Assembly: GCF_030009775.1 (NCBI RefSeq)
Contig: NZ_JASCTH010000041.1
Coordinates: forward strand, 21,600 to 85,599
Source: Actinoplanes sandaracinus
Lineage (GTDB): Bacteria > Actinomycetota > Actinomycetes > Mycobacteriales > Micromonosporaceae
DNA: 64,000 bases
Direction: 5' to 3'
The notes beneath the pieces were generated by a model that saw only the letters and a list, made by a program, of their open reading frames with translations, had not been told where the DNA came from and made no database searches. Position 1 is the first letter of the stretch, and each line of letters starts with the position of its first letter. The position numbers and the translations under genes were made by a program. Below, piece by piece: positions 7,512 to 16,067 of this stretch.

Positions 7512-10051
7512 TGACCAAGCTCGCGCTGCGAAGTCTCGCGGCGCACAAGCTTCGCCTGGTGTTCACGGCCATGGCCGTGACCCTCGGGGTGGCGTTCGTG
7601 GCCGGCACGATGATCTTCAGAGCCACGGCGACCCAAGGTTTCGACACACTGCTCAAGCAGATGACTAGCCTGGCTGACGTAACGGTCGAGCCGAAACGGC
7701 AATTCACCACGGAGAACGCCCCGCCGCGGCTGATCCCCCACGCGGTGCTCACCGATCTGCAGCAGAAGGTGCCGGACGCCTCGGGCATCCGCGGGGCGGT
7801 GGACGGGTACGCGGCGGTTCTCACGTCATCCGGCCAGGTAGTGGGCGGCGAATCGACAGGACACGTGGGCATCACGTTCGCCGAGCGGCCTGGTTCGCAG
7901 CTGAAGATCACCACCGGAAAGGCCCCGACCGGCCCGGAGGAGGTCGCCGTCGAGGGCCGGACGGCCGCTGACGGTGCACTGTCGGTCGGCGACACGGTCG
8001 AGGTTCAGACTCTCTTTGAGACCCGGAAGATGAAGGTCAGCGGCCTGTTCGACCTTGAGCAGAAGGGCTTCAGCGGGGTCTTCACGTTTGTCGCGTTCGC
8101 CCCCGACGTCGCGCAGAAGCTGCTGACCGGCACCGACCCGGGCGGGCCCAAGGAATACTCGGCGATCTACGTCCGGTCCAAGCCCGAGGTGACTCAGGCG
8201 CAGCTCGCCGCCCAGGTGCGGGCAGTACTGCCGCCCGAGTACGACGTCAAGGCCGGCGACGATCTGGCCGCAGAGACCAAGAAGGAGATCGACGAGCTGT
8301 TTGACCTGCTCAACCGAATCCTGCTCGTCTTCGCCGTGATCTCGATCCTGGTCGGCACGTTCATCATCTTCAACACCTTCACCATGCTGCTCGCACAGCG
8401 AACTCGCGAGCTGGCGCTGCTCCGGGCGGTCGGCGCGAGTCGCGGCCAGCTGACTCGGGTGGTGCTGGGCGAGGCCGCCGCGATCGGCGTCCTGGGTTCG
8501 ACCCTGGGCCTACTCGGTGGCATCGGGGTGTCGTACGGGCTGCGCGCCCTTGTCGCCCGCTTCGGCGCCCAGCTGCCGGCGAGCGCGCCGGTGATCAGCC
8601 CCCGGACGATCATCACCGCATACGCGGTCGGCATCGTCGTCACCGTTCTCGCGGCATACTTCCCGGCCCGCCGGGCCACCAAGATCCCGCCGGTGGCGGC
8701 GCTGCGCGACGACGTGTCGCTGCCGCGCAAGTCGCTACGGGTTCGGCTGATCATCGGCCTCGTCATGGCGGCCGGTACCGGCTTGGCACTGGCCGGCAGC
8801 CTGTCCGCGGAAGGCGAGGAGGCCGGCGCGCTCGTCGCGGTCGGCGGTGTGCTGGCGTTCATCACGGCCTTCATGCTCAGTCCTGCGCTGAGCCGGCCGG
8901 TCATCCGGGTACTCGGCGCACCGATCACTTGGATCACCGGGATAACCGGCCGGTTGAGCCAGGAGAACGCGCGGCGCGACCCCCGCCGGACTGCGGCGAC
9001 GGCGTCCGCCTTGATGATCGGCCTGTCGCTGGTTTCGATGGCAACGGTCGTGGCGAGCTCGATGAACGCATCAGCGGACCGGCGGCTCGACCGGGAGTTC
9101 GGCGCGGAGTTCTCAATGGAGCCGCGCTCGCTGGCCGGCTTCAGCACGGACGCCGTCGCCAAGGTCGAAGCCGTGTCGGGAGTGCGCAGCGTGACACCGG
9201 TGCAGGTGGGCACGATCCGGATCACCGGCAAGGAGGAACCCGTCGTGGTCGCCGATCCGGCCGGGCTGGCTGTACCGGCCCGGCTGAAGCTGGAGGAGGG
9301 CAACGCGACGCTGGGTACCGACGAACTGCTCGTCGGACGTACGCGAGCCACCGAGCGGGGTTGGCAGCTGGGTAGCACTGTCGCTGTGCAGTACCCCGAC
9401 GGTAAGGACGCCACGGTGAAGGTGGTCGGCATCTTCAAGGACAACGCTGTCGTCACCCAGTCGTACATCATGAGCCCGGCAAGCTACCGCGCACATGCCT
9501 CGGGCAATCTGATCCAGCGGGCGTTCATCGACCTGGAGGACGAGAACCTGACAACGGCGACCGCCGCGGTGAAGTCCGCACTCGCCGGGTTCCCGAGCGT
9601 CCAACTCAAGGATCGGCAGGATGCCAAGAAGGACGCCCGCGAGGACGTCGACCGAGTGTTGAACATCATCATGGCCCTCCTCGCGCTGTCCATTGTCATC
9701 GCCGCGATGGGGATCGTGAATACGCTCGGCCTGTCCGTGCTCGAACGGACGCGTGAGATCGGCCTGCTCCGGGCGGTCGGGATGGGCCGCGGCCAGGTCC
9801 GCTCGATGATCCGTTTCGAGGCTGTGTGCATCGCGCTGTTCGGCGCGACGCTGGGGCTGGGCCTCGGCGTCGGCATCGGCGCCGCGCTGCAACGGGCGAT
9901 GTCGGAGAACGGCATCGAAGTGCTCGACATCCCGCTGGACCGGCTCGGGATTTACCTGCTCAGCGCGGTTGCGATCGGGGTTGTCGCGGCGATTTGGCCG
10001 GCCTGGCGAGCGACCCGGATGAATATCTTGGAGTCCATCCGGCAGGCTTGA
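7508..10051 (+). CDS. ABC transporter permease, FtsX-like duplicated
   Basis: An 847-residue permease with the MacB-type topology in duplicate. There is an N-terminal membrane helix (about 15-40), a periplasmic domain, three helices around 265-395, a further membrane region at about 415-480, a second periplasmic domain, and a last set of three helices around 715-840. Both FtsX cores carry the 'QRTRELALLRAVGASRGQ' or 'ERTREIGLLRAVGMGRGQ' coupling segment, which contacts the ATPase. The C-terminus ends 'RATRMNILESIRQA', as is common in the family. Its start overlaps the ATPase stop. The most likely job is export of a bulky amphiphile from the membrane; the actual substrate is not shown by the sequence. 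Confidence 0.93.
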   Translation: MMTKLALRSLAAHKLRLVFTAMAVTLGVAFVAGTMIFRATATQGFDTLLKQMTSLADVTVEPKRQFTTENAPPRLIPHAVLTDLQQKVPDASGIRGAVDGYAAVLTSSGQVVGGESTGHVGITFAERPGSQLKITTGKAPTGPEEVAVEGRTAADGALSVGDTVEVQTLFETRKMKVSGLFDLEQKGFSGVFTFVAFAPDVAQKLLTGTDPGGPKEYSAIYVRSKPEVTQAQLAAQVRAVLPPEYDVKAGDDLAAETKKEIDELFDLLNRILLVFAVISILVGTFIIFNTFTMLLAQRTRELALLRAVGASRGQLTRVVLGEAAAIGVLGSTLGLLGGIGVSYGLRALVARFGAQLPASAPVISPRTIITAYAVGIVVTVLAAYFPARRATKIPPVAALRDDVSLPRKSLRVRLIIGLVMAAGTGLALAGSLSAEGEEAGALVAVGGVLAFITAFMLSPALSRPVIRVLGAPITWITGITGRLSQENARRDPRRTAATASALMIGLSLVSMATVVASSMNASADRRLDREFGAEFSMEPRSLAGFSTDAVAKVEAVSGVRSVTPVQVGTIRITGKEEPVVVADPAGLAVPARLKLEEGNATLGTDELLVGRTRATERGWQLGSTVAVQYPDGKDATVKVVGIFKDNAVVTQSYIMSPASYRAHASGNLIQRAFIDLEDENLTTATAAVKSALAGFPSVQLKDRQDAKKDAREDVDRVLNIIMALLALSIVIAAMGIVNTLGLSVLERTREIGLLRAVGMGRGQVRSMIRFEAVCIALFGATLGLGLGVGIGAALQRAMSENGIEVLDIPLDRLGIYLLSAVAIGVVAAIWPAWRATRMNILESIRQA

Positions 10052-10059
10052 GATCCGCA

Positions 10060-10096
10060 CCGAGGCCGCGGCGGGAGCACCCCGCCGCGGCCTCGG
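10060..10096 (+). terminator. strong hairpin after the ABC exporter operon
   Basis: A perfect 16-bp stem (10060-10075 / 10081-10096) with a 5-nt loop begins 9 bases after the permease stop. There is no T-run, as is usual for actinobacterial terminators. Confidence 0.8.
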
Positions 10097-10157
10097 CCGT
10101 CCAGGAGCACCGGCGGGTCGCTCTCAAGCCTCACAACACAGCCAAATAGCATGCAAA

Positions 10158-10179
10158 GCCTGAAATACATGAATCAGGC
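10158..10179. promoter_or_regulatory. inverted repeat upstream of the SARP gene
   Basis: GCCTGA-N10-TCAGGC with an AT-rich centre lies 87-108 bp before the SARP start. The surrounding 40 bases are unusually AT-rich for this genome, which fits a promoter or operator. The regulator is unknown. Confidence 0.4.
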
Positions 10180-10265
10180 ACCCTCCTGAAGCCCCCCTCG
10201 CTGAGCAAAGTGTTGCTAGGCTCGGCCAGGCTTGGCGCAGAGCAGAGCAGAGGGAGGGCGCACTG

Positions 10266-12182
10266 GTGGCTGGCGCGCAGGCACGACTTCTCGGGCCGGT
10301 CACAGCCTTCATCGACGACGAACAGATTGATCTGGGCGCCCCTCGACAGCTGGCCGTCTTCGCCACTCTCGCGGCCCATCCCGCCCAGGTCGTCGACCGC
10401 GAACAGCTGGTCAACGCAGTGTGGGGCAACGACGCACCCACCACGGTGATGAACAGCATCTACACGTACGTCGCACGGTTGCGGAATCGACTGGAACCGC
10501 TCCGGTCGCACCGGGCCCCATCCGAGCTACTGGCTTCCGACGGCTCGGGCTACATGCTGCAGATCCCAGCCAAACAGATTGACAGTCATCTGTTCGTTGA
10601 ACATCTCGCCGACGCTCGGACGCTGCAGCGCGGCGCCGAGCTAGAGGCCGCAGTGGCCAAACTCGACCGTGGCCTCGCGCTCTGGCGTGGTACCGCGTAC
10701 GGCGGGGCGGTCGGCCCGTTCGCCGAGGCGGAGCGAACCCGGCTCGCCGAGCTCCGGCTGGTCGCCCTGGAGGACCGCGCCGAGCTGCTGCTCGAATTGG
10801 ACCACCCGGACATGGTGTCGGGCGACCTGGTCGGCCTGGTCCGCCGGCATCCGCTCCGCGAGCGGCTGTGGTACCTCCTAATGCGTTGTCATGTTCAGCT
10901 GGGCCGGCACGCCGAGGCGGTCAAGGAGTACAACGAGCTGCGCCGGTTGCTCGCCGATGAACTCGGCGTCGATCCCAGCGAACGGCTGCAACGCCTCTAT
11001 GGGGAGATCCTGCGCGGCATCCCTGCGCGGGGCCGGGACGACCGGGCCGGCGGCACGGACCGCGCGCAGCCCGTACCTCTGGCCCAACTTGCCCGCGAGG
11101 TCCCCGGCTTCACCGGGCGCATTGGCGAGCTGCACGACCTGCACGCGCAGGTCAGAGATGCCGAGACGGCCGGCGAGTCGGCAGCGGTCATGCTTACCGG
11201 ACCCCCTGGCGGCGGCAAGACGGCACTTGCCGTCCGGTTCGCCCACGCCATCGCCGACCGATACCCGGACGGCCAGCTACAGCTGGACCTGCGCGGATTC
11301 GCCGCGACCGATCCGATGTCAACGGCCGAGGCACTCGAACATCTCGTCGCGGCGCTCGGCGGGCCGAGCACGTCGACGCGGGATGTCGAACGCCAGAGCG
11401 CCGTATACCGCAGCCTGATCGCCGGCCGGCGGATGCTGATCCTGTTGGACAACGCTGTGTCGGCGCAACAGGTCCGCCCGCTACTGCCCGGCGACTCGTC
11501 CTGCCTGGTGATCGTGACGAGTCGCAACCGGCTGGCCGGGCTTACCGCGCGGGACGGCGTCAGACGCATCGCGGTGGAACCGCTGCCCTACCACGACGCG
11601 AAGCGCTTGTTCACCCGCGCGGTGGGGCAATCGGTGGGACCGTGGACGCAGCCGGCCGTGTGGCAGCTGATGGACGCGTGCGGTGGCCTACCGCTGGCGC
11701 TGCGGATCGCGGCAGCGCTGATCACCGAGGCACCATCGGCAACAGATGTGATCACCCAATTCACCGAAAATGACCTGCTGGACAGCCTGCATGTCGCAGG
11801 CGACACGGAGGCATCGCTCAGTTCGGTGTTCGAGTGGTCCTACCGCGCCCTGGACAACGATGGCGCGCAGATGTTCCGGTCCCTCGCCCTGCTCGACAAC
11901 AGCATCTTCACCCTGGCCGATGCGGCGGCATCGAGCGGGTACTCCAACTGCCACGCTCGGAAGCTGCTGTCCGCGCTGGTAAACGCGAGCCTGGTACGGG
12001 AACTCGGTCAGAACAGGTTCCAGATGGACAAGCTGATTTTCGCCTACGCCCGGCAGCTACAGAGGTTGAACGGTCGAGTTGATCCCATGCCGCTTCGGCG
12101 TGTCGTCGGTCGAACGCCGATCGAAACCGCCTCGACTCGAGGTTGCCCCGCCGGCGTCCCCTATTCAGAGGGAAACAGCTGA
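10266..12182 (+). CDS. SARP/AfsR-type pathway regulator with NB-ARC domain
   Basis: The N-terminal winged-helix DNA-binding domain (about 1-95, 'LGAPRQLAVFATLAAHPAQVV') and bacterial transcriptional activation domain (about 100-245) define a SARP. An NB-ARC-type ATPase follows, with the P-loop 'GPPGGGKTAL' near residue 312 and 'ILLDNA' as Walker B. The GTG start follows an AGGGAGGG site. At 638 residues it is shorter than AfsR: it has no TPR domain, and its last 35 or so residues look unrelated to the family. Transposase relics begin within 100 bp, so the C-terminus may have been cut. It is a likely activator of the cluster, although I see no obvious SARP heptamer repeats at the operon promoters. 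Confidence 0.9.
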   Translation: MAGAQARLLGPVTAFIDDEQIDLGAPRQLAVFATLAAHPAQVVDREQLVNAVWGNDAPTTVMNSIYTYVARLRNRLEPLRSHRAPSELLASDGSGYMLQIPAKQIDSHLFVEHLADARTLQRGAELEAAVAKLDRGLALWRGTAYGGAVGPFAEAERTRLAELRLVALEDRAELLLELDHPDMVSGDLVGLVRRHPLRERLWYLLMRCHVQLGRHAEAVKEYNELRRLLADELGVDPSERLQRLYGEILRGIPARGRDDRAGGTDRAQPVPLAQLAREVPGFTGRIGELHDLHAQVRDAETAGESAAVMLTGPPGGGKTALAVRFAHAIADRYPDGQLQLDLRGFAATDPMSTAEALEHLVAALGGPSTSTRDVERQSAVYRSLIAGRRMLILLDNAVSAQQVRPLLPGDSSCLVIVTSRNRLAGLTARDGVRRIAVEPLPYHDAKRLFTRAVGQSVGPWTQPAVWQLMDACGGLPLALRIAAALITEAPSATDVITQFTENDLLDSLHVAGDTEASLSSVFEWSYRALDNDGAQMFRSLALLDNSIFTLADAAASSGYSNCHARKLLSALVNASLVRELGQNRFQMDKLIFAYARQLQRLNGRVDPMPLRRVVGRTPIETASTRGCPAGVPYSEGNS

Positions 12183-12267
12183 TCGAGGACGATAGATGAA
12201 AGACGCGCCTGACCCGCAATGATGTGAGTGTCCGGGTCGTATCCACAGTAGGATCAGGTGCGCCTTT

Positions 12268-12384
12268 CTGGTGGAGTACGAGTAGCGGCTGGTCATCGCC
12301 TCGGGCGGGAAAGGGCTGGCCGGCTATGCCGGTGCGGTCCTGCTGCGGCAGTGCGCGGACCGGGCCGGCCCGACCAGCGGATAG
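12268..12384 (+). pseudogene. transposase N-terminal relic
   Basis: In the frame starting at 12268 the translation reads 'LVEYE', a stop at 12283, then 'RLVIASGGKGLAGYAGAVLL' and 'RQCADRAGPTSG' before another stop. This resembles the N-terminus of IS1380-type transposases, where a similar 'AGAVLLRELADRTGL' segment occurs. The internal stop and the small size show it is a relic. Family assignment is from memory and tentative. Confidence 0.45.
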
Positions 12385-12626
12385 AACAAGGTTCTTACCG
12401 GTGACGGTGCGTAACACGTCGGGGACCCGTCAACCAGCACACCGTCGCAGCCGGCCCGTTCAAGCCGGTCGCCTGAACAACACCGCCGCCACCGCGACCG
12501 GCAGCGGCAACGCCTACGGCCAGTCCTCGATCAACTTTCACACAAAGAAGATCTATCGGATCCAGGCCGCCGCGCCCAATCAGGACACCCGGCGCCGGCC
12601 GCAGCCGCCCACCGGAATCACTTACC

Positions 12627-12776
12627 GTGAAGTCAACGGGCGTCAACTTATTTATTGAACGATCCCTCCCTGCGGGCACCGGTCCCGCCGTTATCGGGAC
12701 TCTGCGTAACGCCACGATCGGCGCCACCAACATCGCCCGCGCCCTCCGTCGCGCCGACCGCCGACCGCCGACCTGA
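12627..12776 (+). pseudogene. transposase C-terminal relic
   Basis: The frame ending at the stop near 12776 translates to 'GPAVIGTLRNATIGATNIAR' and 'ALRRADRRPPT', matching the usual C-terminal end of ISAs1/IS4-type transposases ('MATLRNxAIGxLRLxGxTNIAxALR'), with several residues deleted in the middle. No catalytic DDE residues remain. Together with the piece at 12268 it shows that at least one insertion element decayed between the two regulator genes. Confidence 0.5.
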
Positions 12777-12972
12777 TCACCGCCGTAACCAGCAGATATC
12801 CGACAAACAATGACCCCTGAGTAAACTCGAAACAAGGCGGCGGTCAATACCCGAACCTCCGGGCCTTTCAAACCATCTGATAGCGGGCATCTAGGCGATG
12901 TGTAGCGACGATCCACTGCAGAGCTGGCATCATCTGTCTCGGCAAGCGCACTTCGGGGGAAGGACTTTGGCG

Positions 12973-13671
12973 TTGACCAGCAATGACTTACTAAAATCAC
13001 CGGGCAGGCACGGCCCACTCCAGCCCGGAACGGCCCTCACGACATCGGCCACCAGAACTTCGGCCGGGCCCGCAGCCGTCAACCGGCTAGGAATTGATAA
13101 CCGCGCGGTAACCAAACGAACCGCTCTCAGCATTCCACAAGGAATGCCGATCGGAGCATGGCGGAATCTGGGACGTCAGATCTTCGTCATCTCCGACGCC
13201 TCGGCATGGTGGCTCGGTGACTGGCTGATCTACGGGCAAGCGGCTTACCCGAACCGGTACAAGCACGCGATCGCCGAGACGGCGCTGGACTATCAGACGC
13301 TGCGCAACTACGCCTGGATAGCACGGCGCTTCGCCGCCCACCGGCGCCGCGAGAAGTTGAGCTTCCAACACCACGCGGAGGTCGCGAGCCTGCCGGAGGA
13401 TGAGCAGGACGCATTGCTGACGCAGGCTGACCTGCACAACTGGTCGAGGAACGAGCTCCGGCGCCGGATTCAGCAGCGTCGACGCGGAGTGAACGTCTCA
13501 GCCGAGGTCATCCACTTGCAGATGGACCTCGTCCCAAGCCAGAAGGATCGTTGGCAGGAGGCTGCCAAGCATGTCGACAAGGACCTTCTCGACTGGATCA
13601 GGTCTATCCTTGATCACGCCGCGGCGACCATACTCGAAACGGACGAGGCGCCCCGGCAAATGACCGCATGA
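12973..13671 (+). CDS. LmbU-family transcriptional regulator
   Basis: The central part ('ISDASAWWLGDWLIYGQAAY', 'ALDYQTLRNYAWIARRFAAH', 'LSFQHHAEVASLPEDEQD', 'WSRNELRRRI') is the signature of the LmbU/NovE/HrmB family of cluster-situated activators. I prefer the TTG start at 12973, giving 232 residues, because GGGGGAAGGA lies 8 nt upstream. An ATG at 12898 would add 25 residues without a good ribosome site. A TTA leucine codon lies at 12988-12990, codon 6 from this start, so translation should depend on the bldA tRNA. LmbU is reported to bind a palindrome with a CGCCGGCG core, and similar palindromes sit at the cluster's promoters. It is therefore the best candidate for the pathway switch. 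Confidence 0.88.
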   Translation: MTSNDLLKSPGRHGPLQPGTALTTSATRTSAGPAAVNRLGIDNRAVTKRTALSIPQGMPIGAWRNLGRQIFVISDASAWWLGDWLIYGQAAYPNRYKHAIAETALDYQTLRNYAWIARRFAAHRRREKLSFQHHAEVASLPEDEQDALLTQADLHNWSRNELRRRIQQRRRGVNVSAEVIHLQMDLVPSQKDRWQEAAKHVDKDLLDWIRSILDHAAATILETDEAPRQMTA

Positions 13672-13675
13672 GAAC

Positions 13676-13714
13676 GCCAGCCGGCCCCTGAACGAAGGGC
13701 CGGCTGGCGCCTTT
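13676..13714 (+). terminator. intrinsic terminator after the LmbU-like gene
   Basis: A perfect 12-bp stem (13676-13687 / 13697-13708) with a 9-nt loop is followed by CCTTTTC. It starts 5 bases after the stop codon. Confidence 0.88.
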
Positions 13715-13744
13715 TCATGGTCCGGTTTCCAGAAGAGTGCCACG

Positions 13745-14314
13745 ATGACCCAGGCGGCTCAACTAGTGCAGAATCACAGAATGACCGATTCACCATCTCC
13801 GCTGTCCGCCCAACCGGCCGAGACGGCGCCACTTCAGCTCCGCCCGCCCAGATTCAGGGTTGAAAGGCGGGCGATCACGCTGTGGACCCTACACGCGGTG
13901 ATCGGGATGATCGTCGTTGAGGGCGGGCTTTTTCTGACCTACGTGCTGTGGTCGGCGTCCCGGCCGTGGCTCACCCCAATCCTGTGGATTCTCGGCGTAA
14001 TCTATGTAGTGAATATCACCGTGATGCCGACCTGGCGGTACTACGTGCACCGCTGGGAAACCACTGATGAGGCGGTCTATTCGCTTAAAGGCTGGCTGAC
14101 TCGCGAATGGCGGATCACCCCGCTCTCGCGCATCCAGAGCATCGACACCGTCAAAGGTCCGCTGCAACAGATCCTCAAGCTGGCAACAGTGAAGGTGACC
14201 ACGGCGTCCCGAGAGGGCGGCATCACCCTGGACGGACTCGACGCCGAGGTCGCCGCCGAGCTGACCCAGCGGCTCACCCACATCACCCAGATCACGCCTG
14301 GAGACGCCACGTGA
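13745..14314 (+). CDS. PH-domain membrane protein (YdbS-like)
   Basis: A 189-residue protein with two membrane helices (about residues 50-70 and 75-95), then one bacterial PH domain (bPH2) recognisable by 'YYVHRWETTDEAVYSLKGWL' and 'ITPLSRIQSIDTVKGPLQQI'. Its stop overlaps the GTG of a larger protein with several copies of the same domain, the standard ydbS-ydbT arrangement of actinobacteria and firmicutes. The function of this pair is unknown; in some Bacillus it affects resistance to bacteriocins or membrane stress. A second possible start is the ATG at 13781. Whether the pair belongs to the cluster is unclear. It could give envelope protection. Confidence 0.8.
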   Translation: MTQAAQLVQNHRMTDSPSPLSAQPAETAPLQLRPPRFRVERRAITLWTLHAVIGMIVVEGGLFLTYVLWSASRPWLTPILWILGVIYVVNITVMPTWRYYVHRWETTDEAVYSLKGWLTREWRITPLSRIQSIDTVKGPLQQILKLATVKVTTASREGGITLDGLDAEVAAELTQRLTHITQITPGDAT

Positions 14315-16041
14315 GCGCCGGCGGGCGAGCGAACGCCGGCGAAGCACCGCCGGAAGGCGTCGCGGCGCTACCGGCGGAACCGCCTTGGACCCGGCTGGAC
14401 ATCCGAGTGGTCTGGGTCGATGCGGTCATGGTGGTGCTGTCGTTCATTCCCACCGTCCTCGTCTGGTGGGTGTTCGACATCGACTTCGACGACGGCTCGT
14501 TCGGCATCTGGCCGGCGCTGGTAACCACCACGCTCGGTGTCACCGGCGCCGTCGGCGACTTGGTGCGCTGGATGAAGACGTGGTACAGGGTGACCGACGA
14601 GCGGATCGAGCTACGCAGCGGATGGCTGACCCGCAAATACCGGTCGGTGCCCCGCGACCGCATCCGCAGCGTGGACACCACCGCCAAGCCGCGGCACCGA
14701 GTGGCCGGGCTGCGGGTCGTGCACATCAGCTCCGGCGAGGCGCAGCTGTCGTTCAAGCTCGACGCGGTGACCAAGCAGACCGCCGAGGAGCTCCGCCGCG
14801 AGCTACTGATCGGCGGAACCGCCGGGATCGCGGCATCGGAGGAGGACGCGGCATCGGAGGAGACGCCGGCGCCAGGCCGGGACGAGACCCCGATCGCCGA
14901 GCTCAACTGGCGATGGATCTGGTACAACCTGATCAACATCTGGGCGTTCATCGTCGCGGCGCTGTTGCTCTGGGGCCTGTTCTGGCTGCTGCAGATCTTC
15001 AATATCGACTTGCGGGACCTGATCGCCAAGGTGATCGACTGGGAGGCCCTCGGGCAGACCTGGTCGATCGTGGTCGCCATCGGGGGGACGTTCCTGATCG
15101 GGGTCGCAGGCCTGGCGTTCGGGTTCGTCAACGAGAACTGGAACTTCCAGTTGGTCCGGACCACCACGGAGAAGGGCACCGCGCTACTCACCCGGCAGGG
15201 TCTTTTCGACACCCGCGAGGTGTTCCGCGACGACCGGCGGCTGCGTGGGATCCACCTCAGTCAGCCCCTGTTCTGGCGCTGGATCGGGCTCACCGAGACC
15301 GAGGTCGTCTCGACCGGGCTGGGGCATCGCGCGTCGAACGGCGAGCCGGCCAGCAGCATCCTGCCGCGCGCCCCGATCGGCGAGGTCCTGCGGGTCGCGG
15401 CGCTGGTGCTACCGGACGGCGTACGCCCGCTGGAGGCACCGCTGCTCGCCCATCCCCAGTCCGCCCTGTACCGCCGGTTCGTCTCCACCGTGGTGGGGCT
15501 CGCCGGCTGGGCCGGATTGCTGTACTGGATGGACGTGACCGGCGCGGTGCCGAGCTGGACATGGCTGTCGCTGCTGGCGCTGATCCCGTTCGGCCTGGTG
15601 TTCTCCGTGATCGGCTACCGGGCGCTGGGGCACGCCATCGTAGGGCCGTACCTGGTGCTGCGTTCGGGGGTTTCGCGTCTGTCCACCTTGGCCCTCCAGC
15701 GTCCTGCCGTGATCGGCTGGTCCATGCAGGAGTCATTGCTGCAGCGGGCCCTCGGCTTGGTGAACGTGGGCGTGGCCACCGCGGCCGGGGCCCGGCACTA
15801 CAAGGCTTTGGACCTCAGCCCCGCGCAGGCCGTCGCGCTCATCCACCAAACGGCTCCGGGTCTGATCGACGATTTCCTGGAGCCCCTCGAGGACTTGTCA
15901 AGTGCCAATGTGGCCTCGGAAGAAATCGGTCCGGATGTATTGCGGGAGGACGGTTCGGTTGGCAATGATCCAACCGCCTTCCTGAGCCCATCAAGTACCC
16001 GGCGCGACATCGCGCGGGAAGGTGCGCCAGACGAATCCTGA
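14311..16041 (+). CDS. multi-PH-domain membrane protein (YdbT-like)
   Basis: A 576-residue membrane protein starting at the GTG at 14311, which overlaps the preceding stop by 4 bp. It holds repeated units of two membrane helices plus a bPH2 domain. 'WYRVTDERIELRSGWLTRKY' followed by 'VPRDRIRSVDTTAKP' marks the first copy (about residues 95-150). The segments 'KGTALLTRQGLFDTREVFRD' (about 290) and 'GPYLVLRSGVSRLSTLALQR' (about 450) mark the second and third. Length and layout match YdbT. The C-terminal 40 residues are hydrophilic and variable. The two genes form their own small operon after a strong terminator. No enzymatic role can be inferred. Confidence 0.8.
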   Translation: MSAGGRANAGEAPPEGVAALPAEPPWTRLDIRVVWVDAVMVVLSFIPTVLVWWVFDIDFDDGSFGIWPALVTTTLGVTGAVGDLVRWMKTWYRVTDERIELRSGWLTRKYRSVPRDRIRSVDTTAKPRHRVAGLRVVHISSGEAQLSFKLDAVTKQTAEELRRELLIGGTAGIAASEEDAASEETPAPGRDETPIAELNWRWIWYNLINIWAFIVAALLLWGLFWLLQIFNIDLRDLIAKVIDWEALGQTWSIVVAIGGTFLIGVAGLAFGFVNENWNFQLVRTTTEKGTALLTRQGLFDTREVFRDDRRLRGIHLSQPLFWRWIGLTETEVVSTGLGHRASNGEPASSILPRAPIGEVLRVAALVLPDGVRPLEAPLLAHPQSALYRRFVSTVVGLAGWAGLLYWMDVTGAVPSWTWLSLLALIPFGLVFSVIGYRALGHAIVGPYLVLRSGVSRLSTLALQRPAVIGWSMQESLLQRALGLVNVGVATAAGARHYKALDLSPAQAVALIHQTAPGLIDDFLEPLEDLSSANVASEEIGPDVLREDGSVGNDPTAFLSPSSTRRDIAREGAPDES

Positions 16042-16067
16042 TTCCCCTCAGATTTGCAGGTAGCCAC

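Noticed and set aside
12224..12658. 144-codon ORF between the regulator genes
   Set aside because: No family features, and the transposase relics occupy other frames of the same bases.
12682..12700. GTCCCG-N7-CGGGAC, similar to the operator arms
   Set aside because: The arms are 7 bases apart instead of 4 and it lies in the transposase relic, so helical spacing and position do not fit the operator.
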